Assembly: GCA_041627895.1 (NCBI GenBank)
Contig: JBFKQC010000030.1
Location: forward strand, 1 to 42,558
DNA: 42,558 nucleotides
Direction: 5' to 3'
DNA from: JBFKQC01 sp041627895
Lineage (GTDB): Bacteria > Pseudomonadota > Alphaproteobacteria > Rhodobacterales > Rhodobacteraceae
The position numbers were made by a program, and so were the translations under genes. Positions 8,098-16,863 of the stretch are shown here, piece by piece. The notes beneath the pieces were generated by a model. It was not told the DNA's origin. It made no database searches and saw only the letters and a program-made list of their open reading frames with translations. Every line of letters starts with the position of its first letter. The first letter of the stretch is position 1.

Positions 8098-9575
8098 CAT
8101 TCGCCGACCGCAGTCTGCCGGTTCTGACGCCGGAAACGCCGACGCCCGAGCAGTTCAGCGATCCCGCCAGGGCGGTTGACCGGCTGGTCGAGCTTTACGA
8201 CACCGCCACCGCCTATCTGCGCGACCGGTTCCGCGAGACGGCGGGCGGCGACATGCCCGGCAGCCGGTTCCGCGCGTATTATCCGGAGATCCGCCTGAAG
8301 ACGACCAGCTTTTCCCAGATCGACAGCCGGCTGAGCTTTGGCCATGTCGCCGGGCCCGGCACCTATGCCACCACGATCACCCGGCCCGACCTGTTCCGGA
8401 ATTACCTGATCCAGCAGATCGGGCTTCTTGTCGGCAACCACAGCCTGCCGGTCAGCATCGGCATGTCGTCGACGCCGATCCCGGTGCATTTCGCGATGGG
8501 CGACAGCCAGATCACCGTGCCGCAGGAAGGCGCGATGCGGTTCACGCTGCGCGACGTCTTCGACGTGCCGGACCTGTCGACCACCAACGACGATATCGTC
8601 AACGGCTACGGTTTCACCTACCCCGACGGCGCGGCGCCGCTGGCGGCCTTTACCGCGCAGCGGATCGACTATTCGCTGGCGCGGCTCAGCCACTACACCG
8701 CGACCGACCCCGAGCATTTCCAGAACCACGTTCTGTTCACCAACTACCAGTTCTATGTCGAGGTGTTCGAGACCTTCGCGCGCCAGGCGCTGGCCGACCC
8801 GGACAGCGGATATGACAGCTTCGTCGGGCCGGGCAATGTCGAGATCACCACGCCATCGGGGCCGTTGCCGGCGCCGGCAAAGCTGCCGCAGATGCCGACC
8901 TATCACCTGAAGCGCCCCGGCAATGCCGGGATCACGCTGGTCAATATCGGCGTCGGCCCGTCGAACGCCAAGACCGCGACCGACCACATCGCGGTGCTGC
9001 GCCCGCATGCCTGGCTGATGGTCGGCCACTGCGCGGGGCTGCGGAACTCGCAGCGGCTCGGCGATTTCGTGCTTGCGCATGCCTATCTGCGCGAGGATCA
9101 CGTGCTGGACGACGACCTGCCGGTCTGGACCCCGATCCCGCCGCTGGCGGAAATCCAGATCGCGCTGGAACAGGCGGTGGCGGCAGTCACGGAACTGGAA
9201 GGATTCGAGCTGAAGCGGATCATGCGGACCGGCACGGTGGCCACCATCGACAATCGGAACTGGGAACTGCGCGACCAGTCCGGGCCGGTTCAGCGGCTGT
9301 CCCAGTCGCGCGCCATCGCGCTGGACATGGAAAGCGCCACCATCGCCGCCAACGGCTTTCGCTTTCGGGTGCCCTACGGCACGCTTCTCTGCGTTTCGGA
9401 CAAGCCCCTGCACGGCGAGCTGAAACTGCCCGGGATGGCCAGCGATTTCTACAAGACCCAGGTCGCGAACCACCTTCTGATCGGCATCCGCGCGATGGAG
9501 CGCTTGCGCGAAATGCCGCTGGAACGCATCCATTCGCGGAAACTTCGCAGCTTCGAGGAGACCGCATTCCTGTAA
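8094..9575 (+). CDS. amn: AMP nucleosidase
   Basis: A 493-aa enzyme that hydrolyses AMP to adenine and ribose 5-phosphate, setting the intracellular AMP pool. The N-terminal AMP nucleosidase domain contains RFRAYYPEIRLKT and GPGTYATTITRPDLF. The C-terminal nucleoside-phosphorylase-like domain contains GVGPSNAKTATDHIAVLRPHAWLMVGHCAGLR, LDMESATIAANGFRFRVPYGTLLCVSDKPLHGE and RIHSRKLRSFEETAFL. Length matches E. coli Amn. It overlaps ade by 4 nt and would supply adenine as the substrate of Ade. A gap of 130 bp with an inverted repeat separates it from the HU gene. Confidence 0.95.
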   Translation: MTFADRSLPVLTPETPTPEQFSDPARAVDRLVELYDTATAYLRDRFRETAGGDMPGSRFRAYYPEIRLKTTSFSQIDSRLSFGHVAGPGTYATTITRPDLFRNYLIQQIGLLVGNHSLPVSIGMSSTPIPVHFAMGDSQITVPQEGAMRFTLRDVFDVPDLSTTNDDIVNGYGFTYPDGAAPLAAFTAQRIDYSLARLSHYTATDPEHFQNHVLFTNYQFYVEVFETFARQALADPDSGYDSFVGPGNVEITTPSGPLPAPAKLPQMPTYHLKRPGNAGITLVNIGVGPSNAKTATDHIAVLRPHAWLMVGHCAGLRNSQRLGDFVLAHAYLREDHVLDDDLPVWTPIPPLAEIQIALEQAVAAVTELEGFELKRIMRTGTVATIDNRNWELRDQSGPVQRLSQSRAIALDMESATIAANGFRFRVPYGTLLCVSDKPLHGELKLPGMASDFYKTQVANHLLIGIRAMERLREMPLERIHSRKLRSFEETAFL

Positions 9576-9620
9576 ATCGGTCAAAAATCGCCACAAAATG
9601 CAGGAAAACATGGGCGAAGT

Positions 9621-9640
9621 GCACACAAACAGTTGTGTGC
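9621..9640. promoter_or_regulatory. Inverted repeat upstream of HU gene
   Basis: GCACACAA (9621-9628) and TTGTGTGC (9633-9640) form a perfect 8-bp inverted repeat around ACAG, 65 nt before the HU start. A TATATT box (9647-9652) that could be a -10 element lies 6 bp downstream, so the repeat would cover the promoter spacer/-35 area. No T-run follows, so it reads as an operator rather than a terminator. The regulator is unknown. Confidence 0.4.
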
Positions 9641-9705
9641 CACCCATATATTCCGCTAGATTTGCCCAATAACCCGCAAGGGCGGGAGCAACGAGGAGAT
9701 CATAC

Positions 9706-9993
9706 ATGGCCAAACCGATGACCAAGACCCAGCTTGTCGCCGCCCTGGCGGAAGAGATGGGTTCGGACAAGAAATCCGCAACCGGCGCACTCGACGCCAT
9801 CGTCAGCGTGATCACCCGCGAGGTATCGGGCGGCGGCGCCGTGACCCTGCCTGGCGTCGGCAAGATCTATTGCCGCGAGCGCCCCGAGCGGATGGTGCGC
9901 AACCCCGCCACCGGCGAACAGATCCACAAGGAGGCCGACAAGGTGGTCAAGATGACCATCGCCAAGGCGCTGAAGGACAGCGTCAACACCTGA
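9706..9993 (+). CDS. HU family DNA-binding protein
   Basis: A 95-aa nucleoid protein of the HU/IHF family that bends and compacts DNA as a dimer. It shows KTQLVAALAEEMG at the N-terminus, LPGVGKIYCRERPERMVRNPATGEQI, where RNPATGE forms the tip of the DNA-wrapping beta arm, and a terminal helix KVVKMTIAKALKDSVN. Length is normal for HU. An AGGAG Shine-Dalgarno lies shortly before the ATG. It is a single-gene unit ending in a strong terminator. HU versus IHF cannot be settled by eye, but the arm and the lack of IHF subunit features favour HU. Confidence 0.93.
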   Translation: MAKPMTKTQLVAALAEEMGSDKKSATGALDAIVSVITREVSGGGAVTLPGVGKIYCRERPERMVRNPATGEQIHKEADKVVKMTIAKALKDSVNT

Positions 9994-10019
9994 CGGTCCG
10001 CCGCATCGGATTCGACCCT

Positions 10020-10048
10020 GGGCCGCCTTCGGGCGGCCCGTCTGTTTT
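10020..10048 (+). terminator. Rho-independent terminator after HU gene
   Basis: GGGCCGCC (10020-10027) and GGCGGCCC (10032-10039) form a perfect 8-bp stem with a TTCG tetraloop, followed by GTCTGTTTT. It lies 26 bp after the HU stop codon and just before the end of a convergent gene. Confidence 0.85.
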
Positions 10049-10053
10049 CGGCC

Positions 10054-10533
10054 TCATGCGTCCTGGTCGGCGCGGCGCGCGACCCGTGACAGCAATCCGC
10101 CCACCAGCATGACGCCGATCCCGGGAAGCGCGGCGACCGAGAGGTTGACCACCAGCAGCAGCAGCGCAAGGTTCCCCGCGAACGTGCCGGCGCCGCCGGA
10201 GACCATGGTCAGCAGCCTGGCCGCCGCCACGGCGGCCCCGAGCACCGCGATCAGCACGCCAAGGCCGAACAGCCAGCGGCCCAGCGAACCGCGCCGCGCC
10301 TCGTCTTCGGGCCGGGCGCCGGCGGCATAACGCAGCCGGAAGGCCAGGCCGGACAGCATCGCCACGGTCGCGATCGCTGTCAGCGGCAGAACCAGCGAGA
10401 GCATCCCCGAGCTGCGGGCCAGCAGATCCGCCCCGTGCCCTCCATAGGTGGATTTCAGCGCCGCCCAGACCGCGACCGCCACGATCGCGAAGAACGAGCC
10501 GGAGCCCATCAGGATATTCCCGAACCGCCTCAT
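10054..10533 (-). CDS. Uncharacterized small membrane protein (four predicted TM segments)
   Basis: A 159-aa protein starting MRRFGNILMGSG. Four hydrophobic stretches are visible: about residues 12-28 (FFAIVAVAVWAAL), 44-65 (MLSLVLPLTAIATVAMLSGLAF), 90-110 (LFGLGVLIAVLGAAVAAARLL) and 122-150 (NLALLLLVVNLSVAALPGIGVMLVGGLL). The C-terminus is basic then acidic (SRVARRADQDA). No catalytic motif is recognised. The start at 10533 is chosen because the upstream in-frame segment is a Pro/Gly/Arg-rich non-coding-like stretch. It converges on the HU gene. Function unknown. Confidence 0.65.
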   Translation of the reverse strand: MRRFGNILMGSGSFFAIVAVAVWAALKSTYGGHGADLLARSSGMLSLVLPLTAIATVAMLSGLAFRLRYAAGARPEDEARRGSLGRWLFGLGVLIAVLGAAVAAARLLTMVSGGAGTFAGNLALLLLVVNLSVAALPGIGVMLVGGLLSRVARRADQDA

Positions 10534-10798
10534 CCGCGCCGCCTTCGGCGGCGGACGCCCGGCGCCGCCGGGCCACCTTGCCGGAGGCACGGTCGCGATG
10601 GTGGCCGTGACGGGCGGGTCCGAACGGGTTTCTTCATGGCAGGCGGCAATAAAAATACATCCCGCGGCATCCTAGGGGCGAAAAGTGGCCAGAATTTGAA
10701 GCCCGGCCGATTTGCCGTGCGCGGCGCTTGGGCCTCGACATCGCGGCCCGATGCGGTATCGGGGTCGGACGGAATTCGGGCCGGGGACAGGCTGTAGC

Positions 10799-11668
10799 AT
10801 GGACATTCGCGCGATCGCGATGGGGGTGGCGTTCGCCGTCATGTGGGCCTCGGCCTTTACCTCGGCGCGGATCATCGTGGCCGACGCGCCGCCGGTCACC
10901 GCCCTGTCGATCCGCTTCCTGCTGTCCGGGCTGATCGCCATCGGGCTGGCGCGCTGGCTGGGCCAGGGCTGGCGGCTGACCCGGGTGCAATGGGTCGCGA
11001 CGGCGGTTTTCGGGGTCTGCCAGAACGCGCTTTATCTTGGGCTGAACTTCGTCGCGATGCAGACCATCGAGGCCGGGCTGGCCGCCATCGTCGCCTCGAC
11101 GATGCCGCTTCTGGTGGCGCTCGGCGGCTGGCTGGTGTTCGGAGAGCGGGTTCGCCCGCTTGGGGTCGCGGGGCTGATCGCCGGGGTCGCGGGCGTCGCG
11201 CTGATCATGGGCGCGCGGCTCTCGGCCGGGGTCGACATGGTGGGCCTGATGCTGTGCGTCGCGGGCGTGATCTCGCTGGCCGTTGCCACGATGGCGGTGC
11301 GCGGCGCCTCGTCGGGCGGCAACGTCCTGATGATCGTCGGGCTGCAGATGCTGATCGGCGCCGCCACGCTCGCGCCCATCGCCGCGCTGACCGAGACCTG
11401 GGCGGTCGACTGGACCTGGCCGCTGGGGCTGGCTTTCCTCTATACCACGCTCGTGCCCGGCCTCGCCGCCACCTGGGTGTGGTTCCTGCTGGTGGGCAGG
11501 ATCGGCGCGGTGCGCGCCGCCACCTTTCATTTCCTGACGCCGCCCTTCGGGGTGGCCGTGGCCGCCGCCCTGCTGGGCGAGCGCATGGGCGCGCTCGACG
11601 CGCTTGGCGTCGCGGTCATCGCGCTGGGAATCCTGGCGGTGCAGTTGTCGAGACAGGTGCGGCGTTGA
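10799..11668 (+). CDS. EamA/DMT-superfamily transporter
   Basis: A 289-aa inner-membrane protein with two EamA repeats of about five TM helices each. The first repeat ends near GERVRPLGVAGLIAGVAGVALIMG and the second near GERMGALDALGVAVIALGILAVQL; the repeated GER-x-GLI/LGVAVI pattern is the family hallmark. Members export amino acids or metabolites, and the substrate is not predictable here. The ATG at 10799 begins MDIRAIAMGVAFAVMWASAF; upstream codons in frame are low-complexity. It is a single gene convergent with the CAP-domain gene. Confidence 0.9.
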   Translation: MDIRAIAMGVAFAVMWASAFTSARIIVADAPPVTALSIRFLLSGLIAIGLARWLGQGWRLTRVQWVATAVFGVCQNALYLGLNFVAMQTIEAGLAAIVASTMPLLVALGGWLVFGERVRPLGVAGLIAGVAGVALIMGARLSAGVDMVGLMLCVAGVISLAVATMAVRGASSGGNVLMIVGLQMLIGAATLAPIAALTETWAVDWTWPLGLAFLYTTLVPGLAATWVWFLLVGRIGAVRAATFHFLTPPFGVAVAAALLGERMGALDALGVAVIALGILAVQLSRQVRR

Positions 11669-11723
11669 TGCGGACGTGACCGCGCGAAACGCCGGATCGC
11701 GTGGCCTGCGCCGCTTCTTCGGG

Positions 11724-12245
11724 CTAGCCCGCCAGATCAAGCGTCATGTAATAGCCGCATCGCCCATCCCGGGTGCGGGCGATACCGGCACCCGCCATCG
11801 TCGCGCGAGCGTCGGCCATGTTCCGGCGGTGCCCCGGCGAGCCGTGCCACATCGCGACCACCTGCCGGGCAAGGTCGGCATAGCTCAAGCCGCAGGGTTC
11901 GAGATAGGCGATGTTCTCGGCGCCGAAGCGGTGCGCCATTCCGGCGGCGTCGAGCCGCGGGCCAAGCGTGCGCTGCCCCCGCACGGCAGAGACGTGCGAC
12001 AGCTTCCGCGCGGCGGCCTGCCAGTCGCTGTGGATCGCCGCGACCCGGATCAGCCCCGGCCCGGGATCGAGTGCGCGCCGACCCTCGGCGCAGCGCAGCC
12101 GGTTCACCTCTGCCAGCACCGCCGCCGTGAACAGCGCCTGGTCGGGGCCGCGGGCAGGCACCACCGCGGTCGCGCCCGAAGGCATCGGCGCGGCCGGGCA
12201 GGCCGCCGCGGGCCAGGCCGCGACCAGCAGGGCCAGCCAGAGCAT
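11724..12245 (-). CDS. Secreted CAP-domain protein (YkwD/SCP-like)
   Basis: A 173-aa protein with an N-terminal signal peptide (MLWLALLVAAWPAAA, cleavage around residue 15-18) and one CAP domain. Typical motifs are LAEVNRLRCAEGRRALDPGPGL, SDWQAAARKLSHVSA, HRFGAENIAYL, and AMWHGSPGHRRNMADARATMAGAGIA, which includes the HxxNM motif near the end. CAP proteins are extracytoplasmic; their bacterial role is unclear. It ends by 11724 and lies 26 bp after the membrane protein gene at 12272, on the same strand, so the two may be one unit. Confidence 0.88.
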   Translation of the reverse strand: MLWLALLVAAWPAAACPAAPMPSGATAVVPARGPDQALFTAAVLAEVNRLRCAEGRRALDPGPGLIRVAAIHSDWQAAARKLSHVSAVRGQRTLGPRLDAAGMAHRFGAENIAYLEPCGLSYADLARQVVAMWHGSPGHRRNMADARATMAGAGIARTRDGRCGYYMTLDLAG

Positions 12246-12271
12246 TGCCAGGCGCAGCGCGGCCGCGCCGC

Positions 12272-13249
12272 TCAGGTTTCCGCCTCGGCCCTCGGCGCGC
12301 CGAACCCCGCCGCGCCCGCCGCCCGCTCGCCGAGGCTGCGGAACTTGTCGGACACCTGGTCCAGCTTCGCCGCCCAGTCCGGGTCGGGTGTCTGACCGTC
12401 AGTGACCTTGTGGAATGCCTGCAGCAGGCAGGCGATGGCGAAGGGCTCGATCAGCGCGACCTTCACCGCCCAGGCGAACAGGATCGCGAAGATGAACCCG
12501 CCCGCCGACCAGGCGCCGGGGATCAGCCAGACCACCAGGCCCGCCGGTGCCAGCATCACCAGGAACACGACGAAAGACAGGACGTAGACCGCCAATGCCA
12601 CCCAGAACGCGTTCATCAGCATCGGCTTGGCGTTCTGGCCGTAAAGCACCAGCGCATCACGCGCACCGGCCCAGGGATTCGCGGCCCGGGTGCGGATCAG
12701 GTGCGCCAGGATCACCTCGTCCAGAAGCCCCACCGCCACCCGCAGGAAGGCGCGCACCAGCCGCATCAGCCCGTCGAGCCCCGGGATCGGCAACAGCGAG
12801 GCCAGCCCCTGCACCAGGCCCGTAACGGCGCGCAGCACGCCCTTGATGATCTGGTCCAGCCCAAACAGCACGGTGGCCGTTCCGAAGCGCTCTTTGACCA
12901 CGGTCTGCGCGTGCTCGATCATGCCGCGGCCCTCGGGCAACTCCTTGCCTTCGAGGTATTCGACCATCACCGCGATGTGGCCGGCCTTGACCATGTAGAG
13001 GATGTACTCGCGCAGGAAATACAGGACCGCCGCCGTACCGCCAAAGCCGATCACCCCGCCCCAGATCGTGGCGCTGGCCTGGAAATCGTCGCTGCCCACG
13101 GCGCCGATGCCCCAGCCGACACCCGCGCCGATGCCGGTGGCCAGCACATAGGCCACCGCAATGCCGAAATAGACCACGACGCGCAGGATCAGGAACGGCG
13201 AAGTGCGGCGCATCACGCCCATCGACGTCGCGAAAGAGAAATCGGCCAT
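12272..13249 (-). CDS. Uncharacterized multi-pass membrane protein
   Basis: A 325-aa protein with about six hydrophobic segments: residues 18-50, 64-88 (the IWGGVIGFGGTAAVLYFLREYILYMV region), an amphipathic centre, and a long hydrophobic stretch around 228-285 (AFWVALAVYVLSFVVFLVMLAPAGL, then GGFIFAILFAWAVKVALIEPFAI). A central block FGTATVLFGLDQIIKGVLRAVTG and a polar C-terminal tail with TPDPDWAAKLDQVSDKFRSLGERA follow. No known motif is recognised. The start MADFSFATSMGVMRR is chosen at the ATG at 13249 next to the intergenic gap. It resembles conserved membrane proteins of unknown function. Confidence 0.75.
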   Translation of the reverse strand: MADFSFATSMGVMRRTSPFLILRVVVYFGIAVAYVLATGIGAGVGWGIGAVGSDDFQASATIWGGVIGFGGTAAVLYFLREYILYMVKAGHIAVMVEYLEGKELPEGRGMIEHAQTVVKERFGTATVLFGLDQIIKGVLRAVTGLVQGLASLLPIPGLDGLMRLVRAFLRVAVGLLDEVILAHLIRTRAANPWAGARDALVLYGQNAKPMLMNAFWVALAVYVLSFVVFLVMLAPAGLVVWLIPGAWSAGGFIFAILFAWAVKVALIEPFAIACLLQAFHKVTDGQTPDPDWAAKLDQVSDKFRSLGERAAGAAGFGAPRAEAET

Positions 13250-13308
13250 CGCATACCCCCCGGATGCCTGCGCCCAATCTGCCCGAGCTTCGGCGCAAAT
13301 CCAAGCGG

Positions 13309-14451
13309 TCAGGTGTTCCCCGCCAGGCGCGACAGCGCCAGCGTCGCCACGAAGAACGGCAGGATCGCCGCGAAGACGGTGCGCAGCCCGGCGACTTCGG
13401 CGACCCAGCCCAGCGCGGCCGGCGCGGCGAGCATCGCCAGCCCGGTCGCCAGGATCACCGCCGAGACGCTGTCCTCGGGCGGACGGTGACCGAGGCGCGC
13501 CGCCGCCGAAACCGTCAGCGGGAACAGCGACGCGATCCCGAGCCCCAGAAGCGCGAAGCCCGCAAGCGCCGCCCAGAGCCCCGGCGCGGCCGTCACCAGC
13601 AGGCCGCCGGCCAGCGCCACCCCGGCCATCGCGCGGGCCAGCGCCACCGGCCCGGCGCGCGCCACCCAGGTGTCGGCGTAAAGCCGCCCCAGCGCCAGCG
13701 TCGCCAGGAAGGCGGGCAGCGTCAGTGTGTCCACCCAGTCCGGCGCCGCGAATTCCTCGCGCATGAAGATCACCGACCAGTTCTGCGCACCGCCCTGGGC
13801 CACGCTGGCCGAAAGGCCGAACAGCGTCAGCAGCAGCGTCGCGCGATCCGGCATCGCCGGCCCCCGGCGCGTCGCGCCGGTGCCGCGCCTCGGTGCCGGA
13901 TCCATGGCGGCCAGCACCGCGGCCGAGACCGCGGCGACCAGGGGCAGAACCGCCAGAAAGTGCCACGCGGGCGCCACCGGAACCGCGCGCGCACCGACGC
14001 CGAGGACCGAGGCCAGCAGCATCCCTAGCGCCCAAGCCCCGTGGCAGCGGTTCATCACCCGCGCGCCGCCGGCGGCCTCGATCCGGTCGGCCTCGACGTT
14101 CATCGCCACGTTGCTGACCGAGAAGGCCGCGCCGTTCACCACCAGCGCCGCCACCAGCGGCGCCAGTCCGCCGGCCAGCGCGGCGGTGATATGCGCCAGC
14201 GTCATCAGCGGCAGACAGATCGCGATCGGCGTGCGCGTGCCGAGGCGCTGCACCGACCGCCCCGCGAAGGGCAGCACGACCAGACCGCCCGCCGCGGCCG
14301 CGGCCAGCGCCAGACCCAGGGCCGCCTCGCTCAGCCCAGCGCCGAGCTGGATGTCGGGGATGCGCGCGAAGATGCCGCCGCCGGCCAGCGCGTGGATGAA
14401 GAAGATCGCAAAGATCGCGCGGTCCCGGCGCAGGCCGCGCGCGGGGCTCAC
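13309..14451 (-). CDS. MFS transporter
   Basis: A 380-aa major-facilitator protein with about twelve hydrophobic helices. It has the YbjJ-like opening FAIFFIHALAGGGIFARIPDIQ, then the loop 2-3 region FAGRSVQRLGTRTPIAICLP and MNVEADRIEAAGGARVMNRCHGAWALG. The second half repeats the helix pattern (GGAQNWSVIFMREEF, LGLGIASLFPLTVSAAARL). The likely start is a GTG at 14451 (VSPARGLRRD), which overlaps the aroC stop by 4 nt (GTGA), implying coupling. Substrate unknown. The pairing with aroC is positional and gives no clear functional link. Confidence 0.87.
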   Translation of the reverse strand: MSPARGLRRDRAIFAIFFIHALAGGGIFARIPDIQLGAGLSEAALGLALAAAAAGGLVVLPFAGRSVQRLGTRTPIAICLPLMTLAHITAALAGGLAPLVAALVVNGAAFSVSNVAMNVEADRIEAAGGARVMNRCHGAWALGMLLASVLGVGARAVPVAPAWHFLAVLPLVAAVSAAVLAAMDPAPRRGTGATRRGPAMPDRATLLLTLFGLSASVAQGGAQNWSVIFMREEFAAPDWVDTLTLPAFLATLALGRLYADTWVARAGPVALARAMAGVALAGGLLVTAAPGLWAALAGFALLGLGIASLFPLTVSAAARLGHRPPEDSVSAVILATGLAMLAAPAALGWVAEVAGLRTVFAAILPFFVATLALSRLAGNT

Positions 14452-15548
14452 CCGATTGGCCCCCGCCGGCCGCCGGTCTGCGCCCGGTCCAGCAGCAGGT
14501 GGTCGAGGATCACGCAGGCCATCATCGCCTCGCCCACCGGCACCGCGCGGATGCCGACGCAGGGGTCGTGGCGGCCCTTGGTGACGATCTGGGTCTCCTC
14601 GCCCGCCTGGGTGATGGTCCGGCGCGGCGTCAGGATCGAGCTTGTGGGCTTTACCGCGAAGCGCACCACGATGTCCTGCCCGGTCGAGATCCCGCCGAGG
14701 ATGCCGCCGGCGTGGTTCGAGGAATAGACCGGCCCGTCCGGCCCCATGGCGATCTCGTCGGCATTGGCCTCGCCGGTCAGCGCCGCCGCCGCCATGCCCT
14801 CGCCGATCTCGACGCCCTTGACCGCGTTGATCGACAGCATCGCCGCGCCCAGTTCGGTGTCGAGCTTGCCGTAGACCGGCGCGCCCAGCCCCGCCGGCAC
14901 GCCGCGCGCCACGACCTCGACCACTGCGCCCACCGAGCTTCCGGCCTTGCGCAGCCCGTCGAGATAGCCGGCCCAATCGCCGGCTGCCTGCGCGTCCGGC
15001 ACCCAGAACGGGTTCCGCCCGATCTCGTCCCAATCGAACCGCGCCCGATCTATCCGGTGCGGCCCCATCTGCACCATGTAGCCGGTGATCTCGACGCCGG
15101 GCGCCAACGCGCGGATCGCCTCGCGCGCCACACCGCCGGCGGCGACCCTGGCGGCGGTCTCGCGCGCGCTCGACCGCCCGCCGCCACGGTAATCGCGGAT
15201 ACCGTATTTCTGCCAATAGGTGATGTCGGCGTGACCGGGTCGGAATTTTCCGGCGATGTCGCCGTAATCCTTTGACCGCTGGTCGGTGTTGCGGATCATC
15301 AGCTGGATCGGCGTGCCCGTCGTGACCCCTTCGAACACGCCCGAGAGGATTTCCACCTCGTCCGCCTCGCGGCGCTGCGTCGTATAGCGCGACTGGCCGG
15401 GCTTGCGCCGGTCCAGCCAGTGCTGGATCATCCCGGCGTCCAGCTTCACGCCCGGCGGGCAGCCGTCGACCGTCGCGCCCAGCGCCGGCCCGTGGCTTTC
15501 GCCCCAGGTGGTGACCCGAAAGAGGTGTCCGAACGTGTTGAAGCTCAT
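14448..15548 (-). CDS. aroC: Chorismate synthase
   Basis: A 366-aa enzyme that converts 5-enolpyruvylshikimate-3-phosphate to chorismate with reduced FMN, the last step of the shikimate pathway. Signatures are GHLFRVTTWGESHGPALGA, RRKPGQSRYTTQRREAD, FRPGHADITYWQKYGIRDYR, GGGRSSARETAARVAAG, then SNHAGGILGGISTGQDI and GRHDPCVGIRAVPVGEAM. Length is standard and the MSFNTFG start is typical. It overlaps the MFS gene by 4 nt at its 3' end. Confidence 0.98.
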   Translation of the reverse strand: MSFNTFGHLFRVTTWGESHGPALGATVDGCPPGVKLDAGMIQHWLDRRKPGQSRYTTQRREADEVEILSGVFEGVTTGTPIQLMIRNTDQRSKDYGDIAGKFRPGHADITYWQKYGIRDYRGGGRSSARETAARVAAGGVAREAIRALAPGVEITGYMVQMGPHRIDRARFDWDEIGRNPFWVPDAQAAGDWAGYLDGLRKAGSSVGAVVEVVARGVPAGLGAPVYGKLDTELGAAMLSINAVKGVEIGEGMAAAALTGEANADEIAMGPDGPVYSSNHAGGILGGISTGQDIVVRFAVKPTSSILTPRRTITQAGEETQIVTKGRHDPCVGIRAVPVGEAMMACVILDHLLLDRAQTGGRRGPIG

Positions 15549-15666
15549 CGCCGCGTCCTCCGTCCCAGCGGTCTATCCCCGACCCGGAAGCGTGAAAAGC
15601 CCCGGCCTCTGTATCCGGCCTAAAATACTTCGGGGGACTCCGGGGGGCAGAGCCTCTGCGGGCGGG

Positions 15667-15688
15667 CCGGATCGCGTCAGCGATCCGG
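15667..15688. repeat. 9-bp perfect inverted repeat between aroC and the TPP riboswitch
   Basis: CCGGATCGC, GTCA, GCGATCCGG form a strong hairpin about 45 bp before the TPP riboswitch and about 118 bp upstream of aroC. No clear T-run follows on either strand. It may be an extragenic palindrome or a terminator lacking a U tract. Coordinates may be off by one base. Confidence 0.4.
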
Positions 15689-15731
15689 GATCTTGCCTTC
15701 GACCGCGCGTCGGCATAGATCCCGGATTACC

Positions 15732-15815
15732 TCGGGGTGCCGCGGCAACGCCGCCGCGGCTGAGATGCGATTGCGAACCCGTTGAACCTGAACCGGTTAA
15801 CACCGGCGGAGGGAA
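15732..15815 (+). promoter_or_regulatory. TPP (THI-box) riboswitch
   Basis: The conserved THI-box elements appear in order: GGGGTGCC at about 15734-15741, CTGAGA at 15760-15765, ACCC at 15777-15780, TGAACCTGA at 15783-15791, and CCGGTTAACACCGGCG followed by GGGAAGG. A GC-rich stem separates the first two. It lies 50 nt upstream of thiB. Thiamine pyrophosphate binding should repress the thiamine importer operon, probably at translation initiation, as no intrinsic terminator is evident between it and thiB. Confidence 0.95.
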
Positions 15816-15864
15816 GGTTGGACAAGCCTCCAGACCCGACCCGTCCGTCGCAATGGAGGACCAC

Positions 15865-16863
15865 ATGAAGACACCCTTCATCGCCGCTGGACTTCTTGCC
15901 CTGACCGCTGCCGCGGATGCCGCCGCGCAGGACAAGCCCGTTCTTACCGTAATGACCTATGACAGCTTCGTCTCCGACTGGGGCCCGGGCCCCGCGATCG
16001 AGGCGGCGTTCGAGGCGACCTGCGCCTGCGATCTGCGCTTCGTCGGCGCCGGCGACGGCGCGGCGCTGCTGGCGCGGCTGCAACTCGAAGGCGCCCGGAC
16101 CGAGGCCGATATCGTGCTGGGGCTCGACACCAACCTGACGGCCGCCGCCGCGGCGACCGGGCTGTTCGACAATCACGGCCTCGACGCTGCCACGTTCGAT
16201 CTGCCGGTCGACTGGGACGACCCGATGTTCCTGCCCTATGACTGGGGATATTTCGCCTTCGTCTACGACACGGCAAGGATCGCCCGGCCACCGGCCAACT
16301 TCGCCGAGCTTGCCGCCAGCGATCTGAAGATCGTGATCCAGGACCCGCGGTCCTCGACCCCCGGCCTGGGCCTGCTGCTGTGGGTCGAGGCGGCCTTTGG
16401 CGAGGACGCGCCCGATATTTGGGAGGGGTTGGCCGACAACGTGCTGACCGTCACCAAGGGCTGGTCCGAGGCCTATGGCCTGTTCCTCGACGGCGAGGCC
16501 GACATGGTGCTGAGCTACACGACCTCTCCCGCCTATCACCTGATCGCAGAGGGCGACGCCACCAAGGCCGCGGCCGCCTTCGACGAGGGCCATTACATGC
16601 AGATCGAGGTCGCCGCCAAGGTCGCCTCGACCGACCGGCCAGAGCTGGCCGACGCCTTCCTCGGCTTCATGCTGTCCGAGGAATTCCAGGGCGTGATCCC
16701 GACGACCAACTGGATGTATCCCGCGATTACGCCCGCCGCCGGCCTGCCCGAGGGCTTCGAGACCCTCGTCAGCCCGGACATCGCTCTGATCTATCCGGCC
16801 GGCGAGGCGGAAGCCGCCCGCGAGCGGGCGCTTCGGACATGGCTCGCGGCGCTCAGCGGCTGA
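15865..16863 (+). CDS. thiB: Thiamine ABC transporter substrate-binding protein
   Basis: A 332-aa periplasmic binding protein for thiamine or its phosphates. It has a signal peptide (MKTPFIAAGLLALTAAADAAA) and the mature opening KPVLTVMTYDSFVSDWGPGPAIEAAFEATCACDLRFVGA, characteristic of the ThiB/TbpA family. Further motifs are DIVLGLDTNL, PYDWGYFAFVYD, VIQDPRSSTPGLGLLLWV and VLSYTTSPAYH. The ATG at 15865 has GGAGG at 15855-15859. It is preceded by a TPP riboswitch and overlaps thiP, so binding protein, permease and ATPase form one operon. Confidence 0.96.
   Translation: MKTPFIAAGLLALTAAADAAAQDKPVLTVMTYDSFVSDWGPGPAIEAAFEATCACDLRFVGAGDGAALLARLQLEGARTEADIVLGLDTNLTAAAAATGLFDNHGLDAATFDLPVDWDDPMFLPYDWGYFAFVYDTARIARPPANFAELAASDLKIVIQDPRSSTPGLGLLLWVEAAFGEDAPDIWEGLADNVLTVTKGWSEAYGLFLDGEADMVLSYTTSPAYHLIAEGDATKAAAAFDEGHYMQIEVAAKVASTDRPELADAFLGFMLSEEFQGVIPTTNWMYPAITPAAGLPEGFETLVSPDIALIYPAGEAEAARERALRTWLAALSG

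Noticed and set aside
10020..10048. Operator at the HU 3' end
   Set aside because: Stem, TTCG loop and T-rich tail are those of an intrinsic terminator.
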